Origin: Chaetomium olivaceum
Taxonomy: Eukaryota > Ascomycota > Sordariomycetes > Sordariales > Chaetomiaceae
Direction: 5' to 3'
Length of the DNA: 64,000 bases
Assembly (NCBI GenBank): GCA_039881045.1
Contig: JAYWVB010000038.1
Location: 62,001-126,000 of the forward strand
Shown here: positions 44,201 to 56,756 of the stretch, one piece after another
Layout: every line of letters starts with the position of its first letter
Position numbering within the stretch: the first letter of the stretch is position 1
Program-made: the position numbers and the translations under genes
Notes under the pieces: model-generated
Database searches by the model: none
Seen by the model: only the letters and a program-made list of their open reading frames with translations
What the model was told of the DNA's origin: nothing

Positions 44201-45413
44201 ACGCATGTTGCTCTGGCCGAGCCTCTGCGAACCGCCGTGGCTGCTGTGGCCGCTATGACCGTTATGTCCGTTGTGCCCACTCGGTCCGACATGCCCAGTA
44301 GGTCCTGCGTGCCCTGCATGTCCCCCGTGCCCACCGTGCTATCATGCCCACTATGCCCACCGGGACTAGGCCGTACTTGTTGATCGTCCCAATGTGATGG
44401 TGTAGGAGTGGGGGTAGCTTGGGACCGTGTATCATTCACCGAGACCGCGCGTACCATGTTGCTTATTTTTTCTGAGCTCGCTGGTCAGCAACCGCCCACA
44501 TATCAGATTAATAAGAGCCGCCTTATGCTTTGGGTGAACTCACCTATATCCAGGACATTGCCCCCACGGCTTGTATCGAGATGTAGTGGCGCATTACATG
44601 TTGGGCAAAACTGTGAGTCGAAATCCTTCATAAACTCGTAGAAGCAAGCCTCGTGTGAGACATGGGCGCATGAAAACTGTAGTATCCTCTCGCCGCGGAG
44701 AGTGTGTTCGAGGGGCTCCTCGCAGACGGCACACTCGCTCCCTACGAAGGTGCGCTCTCGGCGCGTTCGGGTTCTGTCTGAATTCATCACGCTGTCTGCC
44801 GCGGATGTTGTTATAGAGCTGGTTTCGTGTGACAGATTCGTGCTGACCGAAGCAGCTGATTGGTAGGAGAGTGATGGTGTACCGAGGGTTCCAGAGGCGA
44901 TGGAAAGACCTACTCATTCACAGCAAAAATCAGCCACGGGTTCGCGTCAAAGTGTGTAAGTGTAGTTCATGAAAGAAGAAGAATCCGCTCGTGGGGGCGG
45001 ACAGGTGCCCGGATATATAGCCCAACCAATGGACAGCCGAGCGGTGGCGAGACGTAGGAGGGCATATAAAACAGATTTAGGGGCACAGTCACTAGGACGT
45101 GACCAGGACGTAGTTAAGAAGTAGCCAGTCGAGGCCGTGCAGACAGAGCGAATCTAGACCTACTCTTCTCTGGGTATGACGCAGACGCGCCGTAGGAGCG
45201 CGCGGAAGCGGTGCTGCTGGCGTAGTCGTAGGTCGGTCGGTCGTAGTCCGTCCTCCGTGCGCTGCTCCCACCGAACCGCGCGGTCGATGAGTTGGAGCCA
45301 CCGAGGCCGAACTCAGAAAATAACGACCTATGGAGGCCAGGTGATTTGCGGTCCTGGTCGTTTGCAAAACCCTGGGCCTTGCTGTTGCGAGATCTGTGGG
45401 ATCTGCTAAACAT
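41298..45413 (-). CDS. RING-PH-VWA scaffold-like protein (Ste5/Far1 domain order)
   Basis: Five exons: 45413..45164, 44909..44544, 44471..43688, 43596..42647 and 42588..41298; about 1,213 aa. The 3' end of intron 1 is the least certain. Domains in order: RING (CAVCEEPLEH...FSCAHVSHEACFYEF...FCPTC), a disordered Gly/His-rich stretch, TLTCLVTIEVPDSNW, a PH-like domain (FGKLRLYGTLRVGKDRKSW, FLFAEMLICVKEKK, FHLRFENRNQLKLWQQALLD) and a VWA domain (PVDVVVVVPISASMQGVKIN, DRMGLVTFGS, IATIMLISDASTSD). A Ser/Pro-rich region and conserved C-terminus (RAFTFRTPVESLWAGRIGG) follow. Frame slips occur at C5 44322..44326 (one missing), about 43944 (one extra) and C6 43115..43120 (one missing). Yeast Ste5 and Far1 combine these modules to scaffold pheromone MAPK signalling; by analogy a mating or cell-fusion role is possible. 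Confidence 0.85.
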
Positions 45414-48400
45414 GTGGGTGTGGGTGTGTGCGCGGGTGCGCCGTCGCTAGACTGTCGTTGACCTGCTTTCACCGTCTGGCCCACGCAACTATGCTGGAGC
45501 AGATACCCGCCCGTTACGTCAACCAAATGTGGAACGAGCTGTAGTCAAGGTTGGCGACTGAGTTGTGTCGTCGGTTCGGTGTTCAGGTTTCCGGAAGATC
45601 TGCTGTCTGTTGGCTTGTGATTGTCGCAGACCGAAAAAGTGACGCTTTCTCCCGTCCCGGATGGGAATCCTTGGGTAGACACCCTTGACAGTGCCGTGTT
45701 TCAGGGGCGCTATCAACAATGCGGCAGCCGATCTGAGGGCAGGGGCTGGGGCATTGCCGTGCTGACTTGTCACAGAAGAGAAAAAGAAAGGCTTTCCCCC
45801 GCCCACGAGCTCAGTTGATTTGGGGGGGTGACGTCGAGCGGCCGTTTTTTCTTTTTGCGCCGTTGTATCTGCAGAATGCGCCGCAGAGGTTGTGGGCCAA
45901 GGACGAATAGGGGGAATTCAAGATCGTCCACCCGGTGTTCGAATTTGGGATCCCGTCACCAGACCGTGTCAATGCTGTCGCTGAGTGAGCTGAAAGTCGT
46001 GACTTTGTCGAAGGAACGTCGTAGGTTGAGTTGAGTTGGTGGTAGGCACGGAGGTTGTTGTGTTAACGGAACCTCTTAGAAAAAGAAACTGGCCGTTGGG
46101 TAAGCAGCCGCCACTCGCGCGTTCTTCGAAGATTCCGGTCTTGAACGCGGCAAAACGGAAGCTGTCTTTGGTCGCAGCGCTTCGCAAAAGCAAGAGGCGC
46201 AGAGTTCCGGGACCCGTCGTTGGTCAATGGGTGGGCTAAAGTGTTGGTCGGAAGCGTCGCGAGTGGCTAGAAAGGTCAAAAATGGGGCCATATAAGAAAA
46301 TTGTATTATAAGGCGACCTCCGAACCAAGGGCGTGGCCGGTCGCGTTCCTACTGCATCACAGGCACGCAGCGCAGTGCAGTGCAGCAGAGGGGAAAGTTT
46401 GGGGGGTGGTGGAGGGTCTTCAATCCCTGGGCCAGTGGCTGGCGAGTGGTCTGGGGTCGGCGGGTCAAATAAGGGACAAGGGAGCTATCAGCCCTGTCCC
46501 CTGCTTGCAGCTTCGTCGTCGCTTCCGCGGTGGGTTCCCTGGGTCAATTCCTCGCACGACATAATTACCGGGGAATATGCTAGGGCCAACAACAGCCTCT
46601 TATATTTGCCCAGGATTGCAGGGTTCAGTTCATTGGTTCCCAAGCAAAAGACACGGGCATGACGGGCAACTGCTTTTGTTCCTGGCCCTGCACTGCCCTT
46701 TGAGAAAAGGGGAACAGGGCAGTCGGTGCTTGACGGGGGATTGGATGGGATTAGATTGGGAAACGGTCTTTTCACCGTTTCCACATTTCCCACTGCTTCG
46801 ATCGAGACAGCCGCAGGCACGCGGCAAAGAGACCTGGAAACTACACAGGCGCGGCGCAGTTTGCTAATGGTGCTCCTGCAACCGCCATGAACACTCTCGA
46901 TGAGGTAGGTGAATTGTACTTCGTACATCCCGGGGCAATCATAGTACCTAGCCGATTCTTCTTACGCAACGCTGGGACATTCATCCTACAAAATTTTCCC
47001 ACTTCCTCAATAAAGGGGATGATGACAGGGCCGAGATAAAATGATGGTCCCGTTGCCTTGCGCCAACCCACTGCGTCCGTGCCTCGGACAGCACCGCAAC
47101 CACGGCACATTGACGCAGGATTCTGCAGCCAAGTGAATGGGGTTGGCAGGAACAAATGACCGGTTTTCATCGGTTTGCCTGGGCGGCTGATCCTGGCGGT
47201 TAACTCGAGTTACTGGAAACTGAAACCCACCATCTGAACTTGTACCGCGTATGTAACATGGAAGGCCTAAAAATGCCTTGCTGCTTGTTTTCTGGGCGTG
47301 CTGCTTGAGATTGGTTCCTGGGGTCTTCAGCGTTGAGGCACTTCGGGATTGCAGAATCGACAAGACTCTCTTCAAGTGCCTAAAATCCAACGACGCCCGG
47401 AACGAGTCGTGCTTCAAAAGTTGAGCGGCGGATGTTCGTTTTGATCAGATCCAAAAATGACCGGGTTCAGCTGTTGTCTCGGGACGAACCCTTCCTTGTT
47501 CTGAACAAGCGCCAGTTCGTGGCCGTCGCACGTGGCGTTGGGTCTCGGCGAGCACTTGCCGAAATCAAATGGTTGCCCTTATCGGCATGATAGTCCAGTA
47601 TCAGCTTGTCGCTTGAGAGCTGAAGCTTCCTGGTAAGATGATAGCTCTGTCAGAAAATTCCCCGAATACACAACCTGTCCAAGAGCAAGAAATCACCTCC
47701 ACCACCACTGAACAAGCCCGACATGCCTGTGTTCGGACGAAGCTAGCGGCGCAAGGTTCCCGAAAACAGCAACAACAGACGATTCAGGTGCCCAACTCGC
47801 TGCACTCGTCGCCCCAATGCAGCCACAGAATTCCATGCCGACCTTCTCGAAGCCCCCAAAGCCTGCCGACTTTGGTTGGTCGCCTCTACGTGGCTTTTGC
47901 CTCCCTCTCTTCTTGAGACACTCTCGCAGGTATCAGTTTTTGCCTTGACCGGTACGTCATCCAGAATCTGTTCAGGTGGCGATCTCCAACCTCAAAATCG
48001 GAGTTCACCGTACAGTTTCCGCGTTTTCTCGACGGCTTGCGGCGATCTGCCGCTTTATCCTTTGCGAGTTGCCTATCGTTGGCTGTCGTTGGCCCAAGAC
48101 CCCGTTCGCCACAGTCCATTCGACGGCCTTCCGCAATGGTAAAGAGTCTCGAGATCCGGTAGATCATCAATCGGCTTTCCCAATTTTCGAATCGAAGCCA
48201 GGTGATGGGATGATCCAGGTTCGTCTCGGAGCCGTGCGCTGCATCGTCCGTGCGCTAGATCAATAGACCCTCCTATTCCGGCGAAATCATGAATTTTGGT
48301 GGAGGACCTAGCGATGCAGGACCGCCGAAAGAACAGCGCTAACTCGTCTCGTGCCTTCAAAGTGCTGCTGAAGATCGGGTTCGGAAGGAAATCGAGGCGC

Positions 48401-51400
48401 TAGAAGGCTTCTCCTCGTCGAAAGCCGGCTTCCCCTCGCAAACAACCGATCTCGTCAAACAAGGGTTGCCAACCTCGGATCTCAGTTACACACAGTCCTT
48501 GAGGAGAGAATGCGGTATTCTCCTGACGAAGCACAGTTAAGGACCCCTGTCATTGGACGGCCCTGTGTTGGGATCAGAAAAGCCCCGCTGTTTCGCTTGT
48601 TTTTCAATTTCCTAGCGATGGCAGTCACCCCGCGCAGAGAGCGCCCAGAACAGGGACGTCAAAAGAGGGTCGCTTGATCCCGCCTCTTGGGTCGAATCGG
48701 CGTCAGTCCCAGAGAAAGCACCAGCAGCAGATGGGTCTGTCACCTGCGGTCTGGATTGGCTGGAACACACCCGTAACCGAAAGCGGCTCGTGAAAACGGT
48801 CCCAGAAACTGCATCCTGAAGTAAGCTCGTCAACTTGCTGGGGCTTCACCATGGTGTTGCCGACGCCAGCGTCCTTCTTGAAAAACTTGGCCGGGCAGAC
48901 CGAAACCACACTACACGGGATGAAGTTGAGCCCACAACACCGCCGCCACGGTACATCGGTCCAAGTCTCGAGATACTTTTTCCGTGGGGGGCACAGCTTT
49001 TTCGGTGCAACACATAGCTACCAAGGCTCCACCCAACCCTCTTCTTCCATCGCCTAGCGGTCCTTGTCAGGAATGACGGAGACCGGACCGTGCTGGACAA
49101 ACCGCAGTACGAAGTCATAGGACTCGTCCACTGTCTTTGGGTTGAAGGTTCAGAACGGTTTCAACTTCAAGCCTCAAAAAGGCATACCTGGTCTGTTTGA
49201 AACGACGACCCTGGACATGTCTCCCGTTTGCTTCAGCCTTCCAGAATAAGGACGGTCAAGCATTCGTTTCAGCATCGACCGGAATCCCGCACGGAAGCTG
49301 TTCCGTGACTTCGGGTCTTCCCAGCCCAGATCGACCAATGACGGGGCTCAATCCCCGTCTCTCACACAGCAGAACCGTTGAAACATTCTTGCTCCACCGT
49401 CGATTTACTCGGGCATTTACTTGTAACAACTGCCGACCTCCACGAGTTACAGAAAGCTCTCCCATGAACAGGGCCATATAATCAATATGTACACCGTCAG
49501 GAATGCTCCGTTTTCTCTTCCGGAGTCTGCAAAAACAAGGACGCAAACTCACCGCTCGGATTTGAAGCGAGCCTCCACAGGCCAGAAGTTGAGGCCTCGC
49601 CTGGTCGAGTCACCGAGCAGGATGCAACGAGCCACTGGCGAGAAGCAACAGAATGGCACCGCGACGGGGATTTTCGAGTTGCAGTGCAGCAGCAGCGCTC
49701 CTGCAGAGGAAGGCCGTTGTAACGCTACAAATGCGCCTCGATCCGTGCACACGGCGAGAAATAACCCAACCCTCAGGCCCAAGAAATTGGACCATTCCCC
49801 CGCACCTCAACCCGTCTCCGTTTCAGCACAGAACATCCATGACACGGGAGCTCTGACAAACCATCATCAACCCGGGTTTCGCATCGTAACTACAGGTTTT
49901 GGACCTTGAAAATGCACATGTACTGCGCAAGAACAACAACTACAAGAGCCCCGGGTATTTTTGTTTTGTTTGCCCGTATACTGGTAACTATGGAGTTAGT
50001 CGGCCCCGAGCAGGTGGGACCTGGCGGACCTGACACACATGTCAATCTCAGCAAATCTGAACATCCGTCATCAGGATCGTCCAACGGATCGCCATGGGGC
50101 AGGCTCGGCATCGCGCAACCAAAAGCACCGCTGCCACGGTACTCTCAGGGGCATCTTAACGGCCAGTTTAATCGCCAGGTTCAATCATTCGGATCGGCTA
50201 CACATGCCGCTGGCCCCGGGCTGACTGCCGAACCAATCCCTCCCACTGTCACCGTATCCTTCGGTTGCCATTGACCCATCCGCAACGGTGGCCGAATGCA
50301 GGACTCTCAGCGGGTCTCCTGCCGCTTGTGACGAAACAAACAGCAAAAGAAGCAGTTCCCAACCCGCCGGGCAAGCGCGTTTGGTTTGTGAGGTCCTCAA
50401 CAGGGGGGGTGGGGGGGGAAACCCATGAAATCAATCTTTCTTCTCTTGGCAGGGCATGTTGGTGCACGAAGTCGGTCGGTCGGACCCCTCGCGATATGCA
50501 CTCAGGGCTATCACACCAGCCAGACGGCACACCCAGCCCAGCCCGCAGAAGTGTGAGGCAAAGCGGTGGGAAGGCGTGCACGCGTGGCAGGTTGCTTTGA
50601 CCCATTCCAGCGGGTTCACCACGACACACTTGCCACATGCGAGCAAGCTTGCGAAGATACTAAGGAACACCAAAAACGTATTCGACGAGGTGCAGTGGCT
50701 CGCTCGGCATGCCGCCGCCTTCCTGCAAGTGCGGGATGCGCCAGCGAATGCCGGCCTTCGAGGCACTTCGAGATCTTCGCTCTAGGCTGGAACCGGTTAA
50801 CGGGCTGCCTCGTGACGGTGTGCCCAGATGTCTGTGTGTCGAACATGAGGATGATTTCCCGTGGATACTACACCGCTTCCGGTCTGGGTGGATGGGGCTT
50901 CGTTGATCTCAAGTTACTGCGTAGAGGGCAAGGCAGACATGTCAAATGAAGAACTCCACGCTGGGATACTTGACGCTGATGACAGTCAGTCAGACCATGA
51001 GCCAGGTTGGACCGAGATCGAGTCATGAATACAGCGCCGCGTCAACCATCTGACCCATGGCACCACCCATAACTGTGGCAAACAGCAACAAAAACAAACA
51101 ACCCATTGCCAACGTCTCGGAGGGTTTCATCATTGATACCAACTAAATACACCCAGATCATACACAGGAGGTAATGATGCCCACAAACAACTCAGAGTGG
51201 CCAGGAACAGCCACGAGTAGCAATCCAACACCGCAAACAAGTGGGCCGGGCCCGGGCAGGCAATCGCCACCACAACGACACGATGCCCGTTCAGGAAGTA
51301 GTTGCCTATATACGGCCACGTACCGCATCTGTCCGTGCGCCCAGGCCGTCGCGAAGCACACGACACCAAGCCAGCAAGGCTGCGGTTGGTACGGATGGAA

Positions 51401-52486
51401 CAAGGTGTGAGAGGCCTCGGTCGGTACAGGATTAACAAGCCCTGGGATCAGATAGAACAGATCCCGCCTGCACACCCTCTGGTAGGTAGGTCAAAGCACC
51501 GTCACCGTCACCATCCATGGTACGGAAGAACGGATGTAGAAGGGAAGGGAGCCATGCCCATCCGTGCCACCCAACGAGCTACTCTCTCCCCGTCAACGAC
51601 CTACGTAGAGCATCCAGTAACTAGCCTCTTACACAAAGCATTGTCGGTGAGCTCACGGGCAAGGGAAGATAACCCTCACAGAGACCACAGCAACAACATG
51701 ATCACTCGAGCCCCCCCTCACCCCCCATTAGAGGGAAAAAGGGATAACCTGAGCTGAGACACCATTGACGGTCGTGCATCGCGCTATCTACTGAATCGCA
51801 CACTATGAGACAAACGACAGTACGCCAGCGCCAGCATAGGCCGGATAGTCCGTAGACCTGTAGTCTCCCCGCGCGCAATGGCACCGCCAAGACACAGACC
51901 TGAGTTACCCGAGTCTCAGCCTCTCTCTATCTCAGACTTCGCGAGGGGGGGGGACAAAGCGGGCGGGGGAAGGGAAGATGCGGAGGGAGAGGGGAGGGGG
52001 GAGACTGCGGAGGGGTCCGGAGTGAAGAAGAACTCAGGACTTTGAAACGGAGATGGTGTGTTATTCCCAGTCCCAGGCCGAGCCGGAGAGGTTGGAGAAT
52101 ATGGCATACATGCTATGCTATGCTGGACACTTCGGTAACTATTTGGGTTCAAGTAAAGCGTTCAGCGAAAGCGAGGCACCGCTCGCAGCGCAATTATTCA
52201 ACGACCGGTACGTAGTACGCGACGCCATATCGCGCCTCGAGGTGTCGTTGGCATCGTCACAAGCGACACCTTTGTTATCGATACGAGGTGAGACATGGGC
52301 AAACAATATCACAGATGGGCACGTGTGAGACCCAAGGTCAAGCGGAGGTTTGCACCGACAAGATACGTAGAGGTCTAGACAAGCACCGACATTAGACTCG
52401 CCTCGGCCCGAATCCAAGCCTGCCCCATTTTCCCGAGACAAGCGCCAGACAAGGCAAACACACCCCTACTCGCGCACTCGTCAAGC
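45414..52486. other. Gene-poor 7-kb region
   Basis: No frame over about 150 codons, no recognised domain and no convincing splice-joined chain. Base composition is mixed and not strongly AT-rich. The right end includes the 3' flank of CCT8. Small unrecognised genes or transposon relics cannot be excluded. Confidence 0.5.
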
Positions 52487-54413
52487 TCAGTCCTCATCCC
52501 AGTTCTGTCCGAGACACGCGGGTTAGCAACATGCTTAGCTCAAAGAGGGGACGGGGCAAACTCACGGCGTTGGGTCCAGGGGGCTTCGGCCCACCGGCTT
52601 GCCGGGCAACGATGATCTGGTCAACCGAGAGGACGGTCCGAGCGGCCTCGGTGGCCAGCTTGATAGCCCACTGCTTGCTAACCAGTAGGTCCAGGATGCC
52701 CTCCTCCTCGGCGTCCAGCGTGCCGGTGTTATCCTGGTTCTGAAGAGACAATTAGCTTAAAGACAACCATGTCTGGAGATTAGTAGTCACGCACCTCGAT
52801 ATCAACGCCCGTGGACCAGCCATCCTTCTTTTGGTGGGCGGCGTACAGCCGGCTGAGAACCTCGGTGGCGTCCAGGCCAGCGCTCTCGGCAAGGGTCCGC
52901 GGCACGACCTCGAAGGCTTCGCCAAACTTCTTGATGGAGTATTGCGCCAGCCCCTGTGTCTTCTCGCCAACGGCCTGTATCCTCTCAACAAGCTCGATCT
53001 CTGTCGCGCCGGCGCCAGGTACCAGCCGGGGGTCCTTAGTGATGGCCTTGATGACGTTGACGCCGTCGTCGACGGCCCGCTCAATGTCATCCAGGTGGTT
53101 CTGCGTGGCGCCACGGAGGACGAGCGTCGCCGTCCTCGTGGCATCGTCCTCTTGCCTGAAGACGGTCACGCGGTCGCCGCCGATCTCTTCGGTCTCAACT
53201 ATATCGATGCTGCCCATCTCGTCGGGCATGGGGGCGCCCAGGCGAGCGAGCGGCGTGGCGCCGACGACCCTGCATACCCGCCTCAACTCGAATTTGCTCA
53301 GAATCTTAATGAATAGAATGCCGTAGCGGTTGAGGTAGTGCGTGGCTAGCTCGCCGACGGTGGAGCCAGCGATGACGACGCGCAGGCCGACGTCGTGCAG
53401 CTCCTTGATGGCGGCCTCGAGGCGCTCCTCCTCGCCCTTGGTGAACTCGAGCATCTCTTTGGCGTTGTGTAATAAGACGGTGCCCTTGGTCTCTGTCTGG
53501 CTGATATCGATGGGGCAAGTGAAAACGCCGACCTTGGCCTTCTTGGCCTTCTTCACGGTCCCGTTGGGCTCCTTAGCGAACACCATGCCCCTGACGACAC
53601 GGCTCTGTTCTAGGCTGCCACCCATAATTTTGACGACGCGGACGTTGTCGACGTTGAAGTTGGCTGGGTTCTTGGGCAGCACTGACAGCACGGCCTCGGC
53701 GACCAGGTTGGCCAGGAACTCTTCATTTCCGTTTTGCTTGCTGGCGATGACGGTCTTGATGGCCTTGCTGATCTCCTCCTGGGACTGCAAATCCTCCACC
53801 TTGTCGACCTCGAGCTCCTCGAGCGTCTCAAGGGCAATCTTTTGTGCGCGCTCGTAGCCGGTGACGATGTCGGACGCCTTCAACCCCATGCGTAATAGAT
53901 CTTCGGCCTTCTTGAGGAGCTCGCCAGCAAGGACGATGACGAGGTTCGTGGCGTCGCCCATCTCAGACTCTTGCTGCTGGCTGGCCATGACGAGTAGCTT
54001 GGCGGCGGGGTGAACGACATCGAGCTCGCGCAGGATAGTGGCGGCGCGTCAGAGGTCAGAATCATCTTTTGTAGGTGGTTGATGACGATCTTGTTGCGGC
54101 CGTAGGGTCCCAGGGACGTTTGGACCGTTGAGGAGATGGCCCGGCAGGCGTCGATGTTGCGTAGGACAGCTCCATCTTCAGAATCATAGCTATAATAAAC
54201 GAACCGTGTCTGGTCAGTACTGGATTACACCGGGTTGTGATGTAGCGAGGCATCTCAGGACCTGACCTGGCAATTTCAGGGCCTGGGGGTGTTTGCCATG
54301 GCGGGGTAGAGGCAGGTATTAAAAAGAACCATGAAGAGAAAAGCCATTACTCACCTGTTGTAGCCCTGCTTGAACAAGCCGGCATTTGGGGCGTTGGGAA
54401 TATTCAACGACAT
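52487..54413 (-). CDS. CCT8: Chaperonin CCT subunit theta
   Basis: Four exons: 54413..54355, 54189..52795, 52739..52566 and 52504..52487; 547 aa when the indel is fixed, the normal length. It starts MSLNIPNAPNAGLFKQGYNS. Group II chaperonin hallmarks: TSLGPYGRNKIVINHLQKM, EMGDATNLVIVLAGELL (the GDxTN ATP-binding motif as GDATN), DRVTVFRQEDDATRTATLVL, PGAGATEIELVERI and LSVDQIIVARQAGG. It is one of eight subunits of the cytosolic ring that folds actin and tubulin. Near 54045 the frame breaks within LTSDAATILREL: two extra bases (CG), or one missing base with an added Ala. The gene is essential in yeast, so this is most likely a sequence error. It is divergent from the HMG-box gene with 467 bp between start codons. 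Confidence 0.97.
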
Positions 54414-54880
54414 TTTGGCGGTGATTTAGAGGTGCTCGTGGGGTAGTTCGGCGGAAGTGTCGCCGTTTCACGAGTCAACCTGTGGTAACTTTCAAGCTTC
54501 CCGCTGCTGCCCACTCTGGAGATCCATAAAAAAAGTTGGTGAAGCAAATCGAAGTCAACACACACGGCAGCCTTGGCCCCGCATTACCAAGCCCAATCGG
54601 AGCCCAGACCTCTGGAAACAAAGGGTGGCTCCCTTGTTCGGTTCCACTGGAGAGCACAAGGGAGAGCGGTTTGGAGGTGTCAGCCTTGTTACCATCTCGA
54701 CTCCAAACTTCCCAGGTTTCCTCGAATTGAAATCCCGAGCGCAATTGCACCAACCTTTCTCAACTCCAACCCCCCGAGTGCTCATCAATCACGCAGCTCT
54801 AACTCTTTCTGAGTTCTACAATCTACATATTATTCCATTTCCAGCTCACGCAGCGCATCACTGCCTAATCCTCGACCGAC

Positions 54881-56021
54881 ATGGCGCCTGGTACGTTCAA
54901 GCCATGATTCCCCCGTTACGACCTGGCGGATGGCATCGATTGATGTCTTGCCGTCACCCGCGTTTAATTTTCATTGCGCCAATTCTTTACGTGTCGTATA
55001 TCCTACTAACGGCGATATTTCGCACACCAGCGACGTCCGTCCCGCCCGCGCTCCCTCCCTCGGTGGAGGAGGCGTACCGCCGAAAGTGCATCCAACTAAA
55101 GCAACGAACCAGCGAGGTGGAAGAAGCCAACGATGCCGCTAGGCTGCGCCTGGCTCGTCTTAAACGCCAGGTTGAGAAGATGCGGTTGGAGCGAGCCTTC
55201 CTGCTCGAACAGCTAGTAAAGCGAACGAGCGCGAACGTGGAGGACTCAGACGGCAGCCCGAGCCCACCGCCGACAGTAAGTCCCCAGCCGGAAAACTAAA
55301 TCTCGGGCGATCGCCAACCACGCCCCTCCCGCCCCCTCCCGCCCCGGCAACAAGCATTGACACCAACCTCTTCGCCATCATAGCCCAAGGAGAAGCCCTT
55401 GCGCATCAAGCGCGGCCACCGCAAGCCTTCCGCGTTCCCCGCCAACCTCGAAGCCCCGTCATCGGTCAACGCTGCCACCCCCGGCTCGACCACGTTTATA
55501 AGCCAAAACCTGCTCGTCCACTCGCCCAGCTCGGACGCCTACTCGGCCGCGCAGCAAGGCGAAGGGAGCAAAACCAACGGCGTCCACAAGGGCGCGCCCA
55601 AGAAGCCCGGTAGCGCATTTGACCTGTACTGCGAAGACACACCAGGCCGTCGCTCAAAGAGAAGGCCAAGGAAGGCGAGAGCGTGGAGGAAGAGCTTTCC
55701 AGCAACTGGAAGGAGCTGCCCGAGAGCCAGCGCGACGAGTACCAGACGCGCGCCGACCGCCGAATGGCCGAGTACGAAAAGGAAAAGGACGCGTACGACG
55801 ACGCGAAGGAGAAAGCGGCCACAGCCGCAGCTGCCGCCGCCAGTGCCAAGGCCGCTGCGGAGGAGGGTAACGATAAAGCCGAATCGACCGAGTCGGACCA
55901 GGCCGCGGCTGAGGCTGGAGAGGAACGGGAGGCACAACAGGCGCCGCAGCAGGACGAGGATGTTGAGATGGCGAATTATGACACGGACCCGGAAACGCAA
56001 GGAGAGAGGCCCGAGGAGTAA
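54881..56021 (+). CDS. NHP10: HMG-box protein, NHP10-like INO80 subunit
   Basis: Exons 54881..54890 (only 10 nt), 55031..55275 and 55384..56021; about 297 aa with one base restored. Introns have GTACGT...CTAAC...CAG and GTAAGT...TAG. The start joins as MAPATSVPPALPPSVEEAYR, then a coiled coil (QRTSEVEEANDAARLRLARL, QVEKMRLERAFLLEQLVKRT). A basic linker and HMG box follow: KKPGSAFDLYCEDT, then LKEKAKEGESVEEELSSNW, KELPESQRDEYQ and MAEYEKEKDAY. The tail is acidic and Ala-rich (EDVEMANYDTDPETQ). The frame slips near 55640 inside the box (one base missing). Fungal proteins of this layout correspond to Nhp10, which anchors INO80 chromatin remodelling modules on DNA. Confidence 0.83.
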
Positions 56022-56658
56022 AGCCACACTGACGATCCCGATGTCTCAGCTTCAAGCCCTCTGCCGTCTTCCACCTACGGCCTTACGAATAGGCGCCCGT
56101 AAGGGAAACATGACACTGGGTGAGGGGGGGTTCGGGCAGGAGGATGTACTTGGTTCTCGGTGGCTGGGGAAGCCGGCCATCCACGTTTTTGGGGTCAGCG
56201 GCTCTGATGAGAGCGCTATGAGCGTTCATTCAACTTTGTTTGTAACAGTATTTCTTTCAGATTGGTTTCGGGTGGATTGGGATGGATAGGTATCGAGGCA
56301 AGGCGTGTGTGGGTGGGTCAACGGGCTTGGTCTTTCGCTTCTTCTGCTAGGGGATGATGGGACTTTCACGAAGTAATAATACACCAAAAGGGTTTTGGAT
56401 CCGCGTCGCTTCTATGGTGCTCTGATCTCGGCCTCGAAGAGATATGTCCCAATGCTACGCTTCCTATTCAACACGGACACAAGCCGTGAAGCGCTGCTCT
56501 ATCCGCAAATGTATGTGGGTGTAAAAATACAGGTATAAATACATGTAGTTGACGCTGATGAACAGATCTGCTTGCCACTCCAAAAACAATATCTCTCGAA
56601 CTAACGCCAGTCAGACAACCCGGAACTCCAAGCAAAGGTTGTATGTAATGCGCCAGGA

Positions 56659-56686
56659 ATGCGATGCGATGCGATGCGATGCGATG
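56659..56686 (+). repeat. Pentanucleotide repeat (atgcg)n
   Basis: About five and a half copies of atgcg in the 3' flank between the convergent HMG-box and RMD1 genes. Confidence 0.85.
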
Positions 56687-56756
56687 ATCCAGCGGATAGA
56701 GGGGTTCAGGGTAACCGCTCCTCCTCCCGAGATTTCACGCTCAAGAAGCCAACGCC

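Noticed and set aside
43943..44206. Frame reading MRDNRDNRDAASSEHRYHG as a separate small gene
   Set aside because: It is the natural continuation of the RING-PH-VWA protein between two compensating single-base slips, not an independent gene.
48700..49140. Minus-strand reading with several cysteines, seemingly a small secreted protein
   Set aside because: Interrupted by stops, with no signal peptide and no splice chain that joins the pieces.
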